Source: Lutjanus erythropterus
Lineage: Eukaryota; Chordata; Actinopteri; Lutjaniformes; Lutjanidae
NCBI GenBank assembly: GCA_020091685.1
Contig: CM034601.1
Location: 4,960,920 to 5,024,919, forward strand
Length of the DNA stretch: 64,000 nucleotides
Reading direction: 5' to 3'
The notes under the pieces are model-generated. The model saw only the letters and a program-made list of their open reading frames with translations, had not been told where the DNA came from and made no database searches. Of this stretch, positions 25,901 through 40,427 are shown piece after piece; within the stretch, counting starts at the first letter, position 1; each line of letters opens with the position of its first letter. The translations under genes were made by a program, and so were the position numbers.

Positions 25901-28900
25901 ACATGGACCTTAATACTGCACTAAAAATCAGAATAATAGCCATAATCACATAAATTGGAAGAGACTGGCTCGATCCTGCCCAGTTGGAAGGAATTTTCAG
26001 TCGTGTTTAGAAGGGTGGTGGCACATCTCCTGATGAACAGGCAGAATATTGAGTTATAACCAACCAGTCTGATGTGTGTGGTTATTTTGTAGCAGCCTGT
26101 GTCATTTGCATGAGATTTAATCAAGGACACTGGTCGGCCGTGTGTGATGACACGGCGCTGACATCGGAGGCTGCAGATTTATCAACGTGTCAGTCCTGCT
26201 GCCTTCGGATGGCCGCGGAGAATTAATGAACCGAAGGAAAAGCTTTTCATAACGCAGCTGTGGACAACAGATACCGTAAGAATCACTCATTCGTTAATTA
26301 ATAAATGCAGACGAATTTACTGAAGTTCCTGTTTTTGTACTTGAATCTTCATTCTTTGTGTTTCATTTGGATCCCACTCTGCCTCTGCTTCACACACAAC
26401 AAAACATAAAACAAGACGAGGAAAAAATGAAACATCACATTACATCACATTGTATTCCATCGTAGTTGTTCAGGTCAGTTTATCATGTGTCGTGTTTTTT
26501 TAATATGGAAGAAAAACTTGCCTTAATGGGTGTTTCAATTACCATAATCTGTAACTTTGTAATGGCTCTTTACATTAGAGATCTGCACACAGCATCTGTT
26601 CTGAGTTCTTGAAAACTAGAAAACCTGTTTATTTGATATTGTTTTTATTTACATTTAAGCACTAATGCTTTATTTTTGCACACTTCCTACAAGTATTTGG
26701 TTTGCTCTTGTTGACAAAACCATGAAAGTGGCAGTTGGCTAACATCTGCTAGCTTGTTTATATATATATGTATATATTGTGTGCGACCCAACTGTTAATA
26801 CGCTATTTTCAGCGTGTAGGTTACTAGTTTAGAATTTGTTGTTGTCCCAATAGTGATGGGGATTTTGTACATCAGGGCTCAACAGTGTTGGGCCAGTAAA
26901 TCTAGCCAGGGATTGCAAAGAACGCAAGAGGTTTTGTTGCTTCACATCTATGAAACACTGTGTCCTTGTTCTGATTAATTTATTTAAATAACGATTAAAC
27001 AAGAACTGCAACGATTAACAAATTAATCACCAATGATTTGATAATTGCTTCATCCTTAAAGAAATATTTCATACAAAAAAGGCAGGAAGTCCTGTTTTCA
27101 GGTTATAAAATATGTAGATTTTCTGCTTTTTTCTTGTTATTATCATGTCTATGTTTGGACTGACAAAAGACATTTGAAGAGTCACCGTGGACTTTGAGAA
27201 ACTTAGTTGAACATTTTTCACTTTTTCACTTTTTTGAGACCAAATGTTTAATCAATTAATCTGGAAAATCATTGTCAGATTAATAAATAATAAAAATAAT
27301 CATTAGTTGCTGCTCTAGATTAAACAGGACAATTGGCTTTGGTCTCTGATGCTATTTGACAGTCACTAATAAATGAAACAATTTGAAGGTAAAAAGTGGC
27401 AAGTGGATCTTTGACCCATTTGCCCGACAGGTTAAATAACAAAAAGAAAATAAACGGTGAATCCTGTACAGCTGGTGAGTCAAACTACTTTTGAATGAAC
27501 CTCCCACCTGACTGTCCCTCTCCTGCCGTCTGTGAAATCTGTGCTGGGCACCAAAATAGACAGGCAAAGCAATTTCAAGGTCAGGAAAATACCAAATGAT
27601 TGTTGCACTGCCATGAAAACGGGGCCCGTGTTGTTTAAGAGTGAGGTTGTTTTCTTGATGCTGATGAACTATCTCTCTGCTCCGTGGCGGCGTGGCAGCC
27701 CCGCAGTAATACCGATGCCCTGCTACATTAATTGATGCTGTTTTGTTTTGGTACCTCACAGCCGACATGAGGACGATAAACAATTGATGAGAATCTTTTT
27801 CAGAGTGCAGTTATATTTTCTGAGGTGCTAATTAGCACCCAGTTTCTATGTTGTGTAATTATAGCCTCGCTGCAGAGCGGCGTTTCAGGAACAGCCTCTT
27901 CTCTCCTTTTTGAAATCATAATTAATACAACGATTCATATTAGACTCAAAGGATACCTGATGATTTATATTTATCTGCATGTTCAGTATGCTCTGCTCCA
28001 GTTGACGTTATGTTTTATTTGAGCAGAAAACTTTTCTCTTTGGGTTCAGGAAAGCCCCCGGTGGATTTCGGACTCTTGAACCTTCTCATAATATCATTGT
28101 AAAGCGTGTGAACCCATGCTAAATGTGTGCTTTGTATTTTAGCTGAACAGTACAGTACAGAGGAGCGGAGTGTGAGCTGTGAAGAGCTCTGGCAGCACCA
28201 GTAGGGGATCGTTGTGAGTCGAGGATCATCAGATTCAAGGCGGGGGTCAGATGGCTTTCATTGGCAGTCTCCATATTTGTTTATTCCCAACTGTGCCCCA
28301 CTTCTATATTTCTTTTCACTCTGCAGACTGTATACCACGCTGACACTCGTTTCAGCCTGAGAGGCTGGGATGCAAGATGTACATATATATCAGGTCTGAT
28401 GATGGGAAATTTATATTATAATGTATTTTTCCAAGCTGAATAGAGCTGATAATACAAAGCCAAACTGCTTTCATTGGCTTGGTGGTGTGCACTGATAAAG
28501 CTGCTTTGTGATCCATCAGTCAACACAAAGAGAAGGAGACGCGCATGAAAGAGCCAAACATGTCTTCGCCAGTGGATGCTTTTTTATAGTTTCAGAGGAA
28601 GGCAACACGACATGCCTGATTTGACGTGTCGGAGCAGTTAATTTGAATTATCAGTCAAAGTGTTCTATAAAAGCAGAAGTATGTTTGTGAAGTGTTTTGA
28701 TGTGTTTTACTTAAAAAAGAACGTTTGAAGAATCAGTTAATCTCAGGTAGGCATAAACTACAGGTTATATGAGCTTCTTTTTAAAATACAAAAATGTGAA
28801 ATTATTGGTGTCAGCCTTTAGAAACAGGTAATTATCTGTTATCTGTACTGGCTGAAAAAAAATCCATATTGTGTGTCTCAACTTAGAAATGCATTAATTA

Positions 28901-31900
28901 ACTTCTAATTAACTAAGTGTAGACTTTCACAGTTGTCATGTGTAGAACAAGTGTGCATAAATTGCTCATCAGAAAAAAATACCACATGTATTACAAGGTG
29001 TATGAAGCTGTTGATCACATTCTGCACCAGCCAAATCGTATTGTAAATGCTGCTGATGTTTGTGGTACTGTGCACTGCGCATGATGAACATTGCACAATA
29101 TCCTTCAAATCACGACAACAACTCACTAAATGCTGCAGCTTTTCAGACCAAACAGGATGACGGTGACTGGTGGTAAACCACATTGTCTGCCTGGAGGCGA
29201 CGTTAGCTGCCAACAGTGTGGCTGACATTAGCAGTTCTAGCAGCAGCAGCCTGCTCTGCTTGCAGGTTTATGGGTAGTTGCATACCAGTGTATTCTGACA
29301 CAGTCTACCTTCAATTTTGTATCAAAATACTGACAAGCTGTGTTGGTTTTCACACTCTGTCATCTGTTCCGCTTTGCTTATGACAACATCTAGAGCTGGC
29401 GATCGGGTCATTCGTGCTGGACGAGAGGATCTGCTGTCTAGTGGCGGGCGGCTGCATCACATCTTACAGAGATTGTACATGAATAAAACATTGATGATTG
29501 ATAGTTTAACTGGCTAGTATTTCTGATGCCAACCAGCATGTATATAAGCCAGTAAATATCATGCTGTGTTAATATCTAATTTGGCAGATTGTCAAAGCAT
29601 TCAATCTGAATTCTGAAGCAAAGTGCTCTATAAAAGCCAATATTTGTGAAGTTTTTTGATGAATTTTTGAAGAGTCAGAACTGATCTTTGTTGGTTGTCA
29701 GTTAGTTTGGTTATCTTCTCAGTGTCGGCCATGAGAAGCAGGTAATTACTGATTATAGGTATCAGTTGAAAAAAAATCCACACTGTCCATCCTTAGTAAT
29801 GACCGTCGCCATCTTGGTTTTTTAGACCCATAACTGACCATATTTGGATAAGAGGGAGGGAGAGAAGAAGGCTCGTTTTATATAGAATTGGAATTCTTTT
29901 TGCAACCAGTGGAGTTACTGGATGGGCATTAGAAAAGTGCAGGTTTAATCAGGGTGGCACAGTGATGCACTGTCACCTCACAGCCAGGAGGTTCTGGGTT
30001 TGTACCCGGCAGCTGGCTGAGAGAGCTGTAGACTCCATGTTCTCCTCATGGCTGTCTGAGTTCTCCGGCTTCCTCCAGAGTCCAAAGACATGCAGCTAGG
30101 CTAATAGTTGACTCTTAGTTTCCTGCAGGTGTGTGATGGTTGTTTGGGTCTTGATGCGTGAGCCCTGTGATGGACTGGCGACAGGTCGAGGGCGTACCCT
30201 GCTTCTCACTCAGTGTCAGCAGGGAGCGCCCCATTACCCTGTAAAGGATAAGCACTTATAGATAATGGAGGTTTGATGAAGCACCTACGCACTGACATCA
30301 CGTTACAGACCTGGAAGCAACATCCACTTCTTTTATGTGTCTTATCTGTGGTCCTAACTAAATGTAGACAGTGGTTAGAACTGTAAGTTTCCATGTGTGA
30401 AATAATGATTATCATACACTATTTTTCCAGCTGCTGTCAGTTTATTGCACCTTTCTAATTTCTTGTTTCCAAATGATAATACCAATTGATGTGTTCTAGT
30501 TAAATATCCATTATTTATGACATTTAATTGGGAATAAAACAGTTTGTTTGATCTTAAAACATCTATAAACAGACAGAACTCATTCATATTCCTATCATAT
30601 CCTGTACATCTGAAGTATTAATGAAACTTGCTTTAATGGGCAAGTCTTCAGATCAAAATAAGACTTTGCCTACATGAAATGAGTATAATTCCTTATAGCC
30701 TGGTATAATAAAATAAATAAAATATGACTCAGTGATAATATTAAGATGTCTCTGCAGCTCACTTACAGGATTTGTTTCATGGTTATTTTAATATTACACT
30801 TGTATGAAAAATTGCTGCTTATTTATGGATATTTAAATGCTATAAATGTCAATATTGCAGTTGATGAAGAGCCTCTTTGTGCCTCTTCTGTTTTTTGATG
30901 CTGGAGGACTGACAATCAACACTAAGGTTTGCTTTTAACATTTAAAAATTAATGTTCAAATGGTCGATGGTTCAATTAAACTTCACTGTAGCTGCGAATG
31001 GCTTGAACGGTTCTCCTCTCCTCTCCTCTCCTCTCCTCTCCTCTCCTTAAATAGATACAATAATAATTTGATTTAATCTGCGAAAAACTGTGAATACAAT
31101 ATGAGTTACAGTTGAATACAAGCTCATTTTATAGTATCCAGCACTTGCATTACATACATATTGTATGAACTGATTAGTCTTTTTCTTATTATGTTTATTT
31201 GCTCCCTTTTTTCCACATCCCTGACTGCACAGCACAACTGTGTATCTGAAGTAATTTGTATTTAACATTACTGCAGACAATTGTCTGAATCAATTGTGAA
31301 TTTGAGATGTCTGAGATAGAGGGAAAAAAAATTAATGTCATCTGGCGAAAAGAACTAAAATCAATCAAACATCTGTTACGCAGTTAGACAAACACAAAGC
31401 AAGCTCAGAAGAAAGTATTATGTTAAGTTTGTTTGAAATAGTGAGTCAACTTCACAACGGTTGCTGTGTGGCAGATGACTCAAGCGTTCCTGAACGCAGC
31501 GGCACATTTTCTGAAAAGTTACTGCGTGGAACTGCAGTACTACATGACTTTGCAGGTATGATTGCTTTAAAAAAGCCAATTTGATTTTCTCTGTGATATC
31601 TAAAGCAGGTGACTCTCAGATGATTTTGAAGTGTACTGAAAAGAAATTGAAATAAAATGAATAGCGGTAATATGAAGCATGTTCTATCTGCAGTTAATGG
31701 CTCTGGTAGTTGTTTAATATTATACTTCAGTGAGGCAATTAAGATAATTAAGCAGTGGGGTGTCCTGGTGGCTCAGTTTGCCATTAAAAAGATACAAAAA
31801 GCCCCAGAAAATGGTAATAAAATATAAGCAGTGATGTGATTTATACAGATCATACATTCACACAAGTAATCATGTTACTCAGACACACCAGATTACACAT

Positions 31901-34900
31901 GGGATGGTATGGCGATGTGTTAGTGCCCATGGCATCGTGGGTAACCGTCACATCTGTGAAGGCCCCATTAATACTGAAAGGTACACACAGCTTTTGGAGC
32001 AATGTATTCTGCCATCCGGACAACTTCTTTTTCTAAGACGTCCCTGTGCCACAATGCCAAGACGCATTCTGGACTTTTTCCAAGCGTGGCTTCGTAGTAA
32101 AAGAGTTCAGGTATTAGACTGACCTGCCTGCAGCCCAGACCTGTCTCCCATTGAAAATGTGTGGTGGATTATGAACCGCAAAATACATCAACAGTGACCC
32201 TGGACTGTTGAGCGCCTGAATTTGCATACCAAGCGAGAATGGGGAAAAAACTTTCAAAACTTTGATTAGTGTCCTCAGTTCCCAAACATTTACTGAGTGC
32301 TGTTAAAAGAAAATGTGATATGTCACAGTGGTAAACTTGCTCCAACCCAACGTTTTTGGAATGTGTTGCAGGCATCAAATTCAGAATCTGTGTATATGAA
32401 ATTAATCAGTTTGAACATATAGGTGAAAGGTTTTTGCAAATCACTGTATTCTGTTTTTTTAATGTCTTACATAACATCCCAACTTTTAGGGATTTGGGGT
32501 TGTAGATGCAAGACGAAACTGACCGTCCTTCACTCAATGTGTTGAGCAAGTTTAAAGCCTGGGTTTCATTCATCACTTTCTTTCTCCTGTCCATACTGAA
32601 GGTTAGCCTGTGACTTAAGATGCAGCTCAGTCACACACTGCAGTAGACAAGATGCACTGCTGATAGCAACGTATGATGCGTGCAAAAAGGACTGTGAGGG
32701 GGTGAATTTTACCTGATGGCAGTTATGGATGTAAATGCTAATTTTCGTAAATCTGACTTTTTATTTACAATTTTTGACAATAGGCAGTGATGTAGAAAGC
32801 ACTTACGGTTAATTATTACAGTTTAATTTGCCAAATGTTTGTAGGTTCAAGGTTTAAGTGCATGTAGACACACTGATAAAAGAAAAAAATAAAGTTGTGT
32901 TGGGTCTTGTTGGTAGTCTTCAGCTCAGGAACACGTAGCCAGGCAGCAAAATAAGATACCTTCAAAGTTGTCATTTTGAATAAGACAATATTTGTAATTT
33001 CCAAACTGTACAGTCTGTCCAAAGTAAGACGTTTCACACACTTTCCAGCACAAGCTGTTCTTCTGCAGAATTATGTCTGGAGAAAATCTCACCTGTTATT
33101 TCAGAGTGATGATTATAATTTCCTGTTCCACCCACGAGTGTGCGAAAAAACTGAAATTACATCTGGCAATATTTACATCCGTATTCATCTGTTTTTCAAT
33201 ACCTATCACCTTGTTAATGTAAAACGATCTCAATCCCTCCTCGCTCTCCATGTTCATGCCCTCCCTCGCTCTACCTTTCTCACTCCCTGTCGCCCACGCT
33301 CACCTCTGTGCTGCGCTTCATTCAGGCAGAACAGTGACTCACAGATAACATGCAAACACTGGAACCTGCTGTTTTTATCTCCTCTCCTCCCCTCGTCTCC
33401 CTTAATGTCTCTTTTCTCTCCTCCTTGCTGCTCCTCTCTTCTGTGTATTTTTTCTTCATAATCTCGTCTATGTCTCTCCCCGTTTTCTTTTTGTCTTCTC
33501 TTGACGTCTCTGATCTTTTTACTGCCTCTGTCTATTTCCTGACATCCCGTTTCATCTCTTGACATCTCACTTCTTCTTTTTTCTCACCTTTTAAGTGCTT
33601 ATGTCCATTGTGGTGTGGAGAGATTTTTTTCTACAGTTTCTGTGCAGAGTTTGAATGGTGTTCTTGATATGTTTTGTTTTTCTTTGGCATTTCTTTTTTT
33701 TTTTAAGTCTTAGTTGTCTTCCCTTTGCCTGCTGTCTGTTTTCTTTAACTCTCTTTTTTGATTTGCCTTTTAACTTTTGATTTCATGGTCTCTCATCCTT
33801 ACATATCTCCCATACAAAACTTTATTATTATATATAACTACATTTTACTTAAAAACAGTGTGTAGACTTATATAAATAAAATCCCTCTCAGTTATCACTG
33901 ATCAGAAGTGTGTGATGGTGGCTGTAGCTGCAGAGAACCTGCCGTCCGCCTTATTTTTCTTATTATTTTGCTGCACTCGCGACACTTTACCAACCCAAAA
34001 CATCAGTATTTAATGTCCTCGTATCTTTCTGGTGCGTTCACAAACGGCTCGGACAAATCCTATTGACTCCATTGTTAATTTAATTTATCATTTTGTCTTT
34101 TGTCTTTCCCTTTTCTTGAAACCAGTTGTCTTTTGGACATTTAACAACAAAAAATACCAAAGATCTCCTAGTTCCAGCATCTCAAAAATCACTATACATA
34201 CCAGCAGAACTAATATTTTTGATTAGTGTGTGTTTAGTTTTGGATGTGGTAACATTAGTCAGCTGATCATGGGTATGGTTAGCATTGTGAAACAATTGTG
34301 TTTCCCAAACTTTTTTTCTGACAACCCACTTTTAAAAAAATGACAAACCATCATGACCCAAGGCCTGGGCCATGTCAGTAAATTTGGGAAAGAGTTCATT
34401 TGTGCAAAAATGAATGTTCCTGACCATTTTTCCTGCATCACCATTTTTTCTGCATCACCTTATATTCTCTTGACGCTTATTATTGAATATTGATAGAGGC
34501 CTACACATGTTAAATACCACAAATGAATGAAGAAATGAGAAGTAAAAGACTGAGCTAACAGGCCATCTCATTGTTTTAATTTCCACTCATTAGGAGAACA
34601 ATATAGGACATTTTAGCTTCTTCACAAATGAGACAAAACAAGTGCATTTAGGTCGAATTAACAGGCTTTTCTTTTTTCCTCTCATCAGTAAAACAATATA
34701 CACATTTTAAAAGCTTTATAAAAGGTGTACTGCTGATACAGATATTAAATTAGCAGAATTTCCTCCATAGTCTTGCGATCACATGCAAAATAACTTAACG
34801 AATTGGTGTGTTACTCTTAAGCCGTGTGGTGAGACCAAACTGGCGTGTTAACTTCATCCCTCGACCTGGATTTGTTTTACCCACTTTCTAACTTATTTGG

Positions 34901-37288
34901 CGTTCCTGCACAGCGATTTTTGTCTTACTTTTTGCCCAGACTCGTTCACGGATGCCAATATGGGATAAGCCAAAATTGTCCAATCATACTCGCCATGTCG
35001 ATATACCAGCCAGGCTCTGAAAATGATCTTAGCTGCAGTCCAAGTCGTCTTCTTTAACATTCGCTTTTTTTTTTCTCCTCGCTAATTCCTTCTGTTCCTG
35101 TTTTTTTTCTCTCTCTCTCTCTTCTCTTCTGTCCTGTCCCATTTGGACCGCCGTATGTGTTTTACAGTATGTGGGTGTGATATCCACCTTTTACAGGGAA
35201 TCAGATCAACAAAGCTCTTAAATCTGTCTCTGGTAGATCCGTCAGCTTCATTGAGTGCTGGGACTGTTGGCTGTCATGTTGCTGACCTAACATCTGCTCT
35301 CCGTGCTGATCTGTTCTGCTGTTGACTTTACTGTACTCAGTGGAAAAATGTTGACAACAATAAATGTCAGGTTTCACTGTGAGTCCCTCAATCATAGAGC
35401 AAGTGTTGTTTTTTTCTTATTCTTTTTTTATTCCCTCTGACATTCAACAATCATAAAGTTAGAAATCCATCATAGAAACAGCAAAAGGACAATTTTTTTC
35501 TCCCACAATAGCCTCAATAGGAAATAATATGATGCAGCCATGGCGTCTGCTAGGCTTTGAGTAAGGGCAAAGACTGATTTCTGTTGCTCAGATGTGTTGC
35601 TTCTGGCCCAAAATGAAAGCCGTCTTCTCTGGATAAAAGAAAATCTCATCAGATGAGCTGTCACGCCTGAGGTTCATTGCTAAGTGGAGTACCATGCACA
35701 CCTGGTTGATAACATGAGAAGAGGATGCTGGGAGCTGAAAGCGCCATTGAAAACAGCAATAGCCTCTTTACTTCCTTAAATTTGTTTTAATCAATATTTT
35801 TATGGTGACAGTGGATGAAATAACTGCATGTAATGTGAAATATGCAGTTCCCCTCAAATGTGTAGAGCATTTTAGTGTCTTTTGGTTCACCTCTGGGGTC
35901 ACGCTGCTCTCGTCAAACCTTGTTTTTCGAGCCACAGGGGGCAGCTCTTTTCAGCCAGAAGTCTCTAATAAAACTCACTGTACGCTTTCTCTCCAGCCCC
36001 AAAATGACAGACAGGCGGTTTGCAACTAGCTGGTAAACAGAGTGGAACATTTAGCAGCTAACGGGACAGATATTTCCCTCATGTGTTAGTAATTCAGTCA
36101 CATCATCATAAAACTGTAGTACAGGATGATGTTATCATTGAAAACTCACTGTTTTTCAGGAAGTGACAGTTAAAATAACAATTTCATGGTGTCTTTAAAG
36201 TCCAACTGAAATTAAATTGCCCTTTTTTTCTGCTCCAGCATACATATCTGTTCTGTAAATCACTTGTCCTGTGATACAGCCCTCCAGCCAACCCTTTTTT
36301 ACTCCTTTTTTACTCCTTTTAATGAGAAAAAAGGCACTTCTGCACTTTTCATGTGGATGCTGAAGCAATAAATCCCTCAGTGTGGGTTACATGAGTTTTT
36401 CTGCTGCGAAGTCTGTTCTTCTTCTTTCATCCAGTGATGTCACTGGATGTAAGGAAGAACTACAAGCTATTTCAGCTTGGATTTCTAGTCTCCAATTCCT
36501 GATAGCCCAGGGGCAAACTGGATGAATATTTTTGCCACCTGACTCTATGTTTTGGCCAACAAAGTGAAAGCTATAGGCCCAGAAAAACTCAGCTTTCTTG
36601 GTCAATAGAGCTTGCACTGAGGAATTTGTTACTTACCATCAACACTGACTGAACATCCTCATGAGAAGTGCCAAGTTTTCTCTTTAACAGTATCCATTTT
36701 TCATACCTTCCTGACATTTCACCAGGGTATGCGGCATATGACGGGGTTCGTGTGGAACAACTCGACTCTGCTTGCTTTGTTTAGGCTCCCTCTAGGCCAG
36801 GGGTCTGCAGCCTTTATTCTCAAAAGAGACATTTTTGGCCAAAACAAACAGAAAACACTTGTCTGGAGCCACAGCTTTTAAAGCTGCTATTTTCTCCCGA
36901 GACTTTCATTCTTTGAATTTGGCATCTACAGCTAGCCGAGGGAGACTCGAGACAAGCCACAGGCAAACGTTATAGGAAAACTGCAGAGCTGTAAATGTAG
37001 GCTGTGACCTGTAAAACCTTTCTTTTTTATTATTAAACTGTATATAGGCTCGTTTTGCTGTGACAGTCTTCTTGGACTTCTTACACATTACCATGGTTTA
37101 TTGTACATCTGATCTTTTGTAGGCAAACCACTTCCACACTACTTAAGTCTCCCTTTTTGGAACTAACTCCTCCTCCACTGTGGAGCCAGAAGCAATGTTA
37201 TTTTTGCTTTTAGCCATGCTTGTTGCTGTGTGTAACAGTGTGGCATCATTCAGTCGGCAGAATATTTCCATTATCACAAAATATCACA

Positions 37289-37348
<60 letters not shown>

Positions 37349-37363
37349 GTATATATATGTATA

Positions 37364-37429
<66 letters not shown>

Positions 37430-40396
37430 ATATATATATATATGTATATATATATGTATATATATATATATATATATATTTTTTTAATCATGAAAAAGAA
37501 TAATAAAGATACATTACGAATGATACAATATAGCCAGTGCTGGATAGAGTACTAAAAATCTGTACTCAAGTACAAGTACTGTTACTGTATTAAAATATTG
37601 CTCAATTACAAGTACTGTTGTTAGAAAAATACAAAGTACTCGTCTCAGTTACAGTTAGTTACTTTTGACACATTATCAATAGCAGATATTCAGTGAAAGA
37701 AGTTTCTGTTTCATCTCTGCAAACTAGGTGACAAATGTTTGGTTTTCCTTAACTGATACTTGAAAATGCTAGCAACTGATTAATCATTAATAATGTAAAA
37801 GATACAAAACGTGTTATTTTACTTTTTTCCTCAATTCTCGTCCTCAATATCCTCTTTCATTTTTTTTTCTTTTGTCATGTTTTTCTCATGTTTTTCTCAT
37901 GTTTCCTTATTCAACAAATGGCTCTACCAGACAATGCTGAGTCAAATGAGGTGCAATTCCTAGACCATAGATTTAACATCCATGAATACATTTTTAATTG
38001 GTTAATTCTCGATCCCGATTAATCAATTAATGATAAATCATAACATTCTTACTCCAAACCTGCATCTGCTGTAGTGTTTTGGAGTTTTTTTGGTCCATAT
38101 TTCCTGTTTTTCATTGGTCTGTTTGCAATCAGGTCACCTATTGGCTAAAAAAAATGAAGATGAAAGATTTGGATATTAATTCAAATTGTACTCGGGAAAC
38201 TAACTAAGTAGTTTACATGATGTAATGTATACTCTAGTACAAGTAAAAGTCATAAAAGTACAAGTATTCAAAAAAACTACTTAATTACACTAACTTGAGT
38301 ATTTGTAATTACTTATTTCCACCCCTGAATATTGCACACCCCTACCTTGATATACTATGATACCTTGATGCTGTCCAAGCTACTAAATGTGATTTCAGTA
38401 GGATTTTTTAAAATAAACATCGGTGCTAATGTTCATCCTTGGTTTTTATGTGTCAGCATCTTCACTTCTTCAATCCGCCATTCTGTCGGTTCTGTAAAAC
38501 CACCAGCTGTATTTTCTACAGCTGTAAATTCTAACACAGCATCTGTAAGGACGGCGTTTTGTGTGTCCATGTTTGACATTTGATTAATGCAGTGTTTAGC
38601 TATGAGGATTCTGCTTTTAATTTGAGCCAGCTGCTCAGAGAATGATCAGTTTTCGCTCTCATTGTCATTTACTCATTCAGCGCAAAATAAGCTCAGATCA
38701 GAAATGTATATCATTAATGCTCTTGCCGCGTTATTAAAGATTTCTAAAAAAGATTTTGTCAGCCAAAGGGACAGCCTCATATTTTCCTTTCATATCTCAT
38801 CTCTGGCATGTTATTGGGCTCAGACGTCTTCATAGCGGAGTTTCATTAAACCAGGGACAGTGTGAGGCCCAGATGTATCCATCATGGTTAACTGTGGTCT
38901 GTGACAGAGACAATTCCTCTCTGCAGGACCACTGAGTCTCACGGCAGCATCACCTCCCACGATGGAAACCTGTCACCGTCTCCAGATTGATTGTCCAATT
39001 ATTCACTCGCTGTCCAGCGCCTGATGGGATCAATTAGACAACTGTCTGAGAAACTGCAGAAATGGGAATATTTCATTTGGGAACACTGACTGTTAATATG
39101 AGAGAAATATTAGTACAAGAGACGATTCTATTCCCAAATGTTTCTGTTGAGAGAGTGGATTTTTTTTTCTTTTTCAACATGTAATTAATTCTCTATGCTG
39201 GTTTGCCAATTTGTAGCTCGCAATTTGAGACGGTGTGACATGTTTTTAATGGTGGTTATCGTGTTTTGGCAGGAAAAATGAGAGCACAGTTCAGTGTGGA
39301 GGCAGGTGATAAATGGGTACGAGCAATAAATGTAGTCATAGAGTGAGAAATGGAGCAATCAAGATGCATGAAACAACATTCAGAGGGGAGGGGGGTGGAG
39401 GGGGGGTAATGTGAAAGACAGAGAGGTGAGTTGGATGCTTTGAATTGAATTTATGACTTTTTTTCCAACCCGAGTCGGCGAATAAGGTCGACAGATCTTT
39501 GGCACTTCTGATGGCGACCTGAAATAGAAACGCAAAAGGCGCTTTCACAATAGAATGAATATAATAGCTAATTAGAGCAGAGATCCAACAGAAATGTGAA
39601 ATGAAGAGGTCATTTATCGCCACGTAGTATTAGTGGCTTTTTACCTTTTTAGCCTGAAATGGAAAGTGTTGAAAGTCTCAGAATCTGGAGCTAAAAGTGA
39701 GCATGTCAGTTCCTGGCTGACGGCTGACACTTTAACCGGATTATCTTACTCACGTTGCAATTCTGAGTAAGCAGAAGAGCAGAGTTGCCAATCTCTTGGC
39801 AGCAGGACAGATCAAACATTAAAATTTGGGAAAATGGCTGTCATAATACTGAAAACAAGGACCCTCCGTTTAATATGATACTCCTCTCCTGTTTTCTGAC
39901 ACCTTTTAGGCCACCACACATTGTTAGTTTGTCTCATGTTGCACCACCATGTTTTCTACAGTAGCCCTGAATGGATAAACCAAACACTGGCTCTAGTGAA
40001 GGCCTTTAGCATTTCTTTGCAAGTTTCAGATTGGAAGGGGAGGGTGAGGCAAGTGATATTCAATTGGTTGCAATCTGCAACCTCTCCATTAGATGTCACT
40101 TAATCCTACATGCTGGTCATTTTAGTTACTGTCTTGCTAGCAACCAAGCTAATTATCTCATCAGGTACAGCCTGACCAACGCTATTTCATGAGGATGCGT
40201 TGGTGATTTTTGTTGTTCCATTGTCTGGTGTGATTAAGCCTTTTTTCAAGCGTTATGATTTCCATTTAATAATGCAGTTCATTGTATTTAACATGTCATG
40301 ATATATTCTACCAGAAAATGAATCCTTACATGGTGATAATAATTTCTACAGTATTTCCCAGCATTTAAAGGGCAGGTCCATTTTTCTTTTCTTTTA

Positions 40397-40427
<31 letters not shown>

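Noticed and set aside
29952-30010. Functional tRNA gene
   Set aside because: The A and B box words are degenerate and there is no cloverleaf. It is the head of a SINE-like repeat.
32976-33461. 161-codon open frame
   Set aside because: The second half is translated CT-rich tract and the first half has no recognisable motif or splice signals.
33254-33565. 103-codon Arg/Glu/Lys-rich reverse open frame
   Set aside because: It comes from a polypyrimidine tract, is low complexity and has no domain.
37180-37555. Three overlapping open frames of 81-111 codons on both strands
   Set aside because: They are Tyr-Ile repeats produced by the TA microsatellite, with no protein-like composition outside it.
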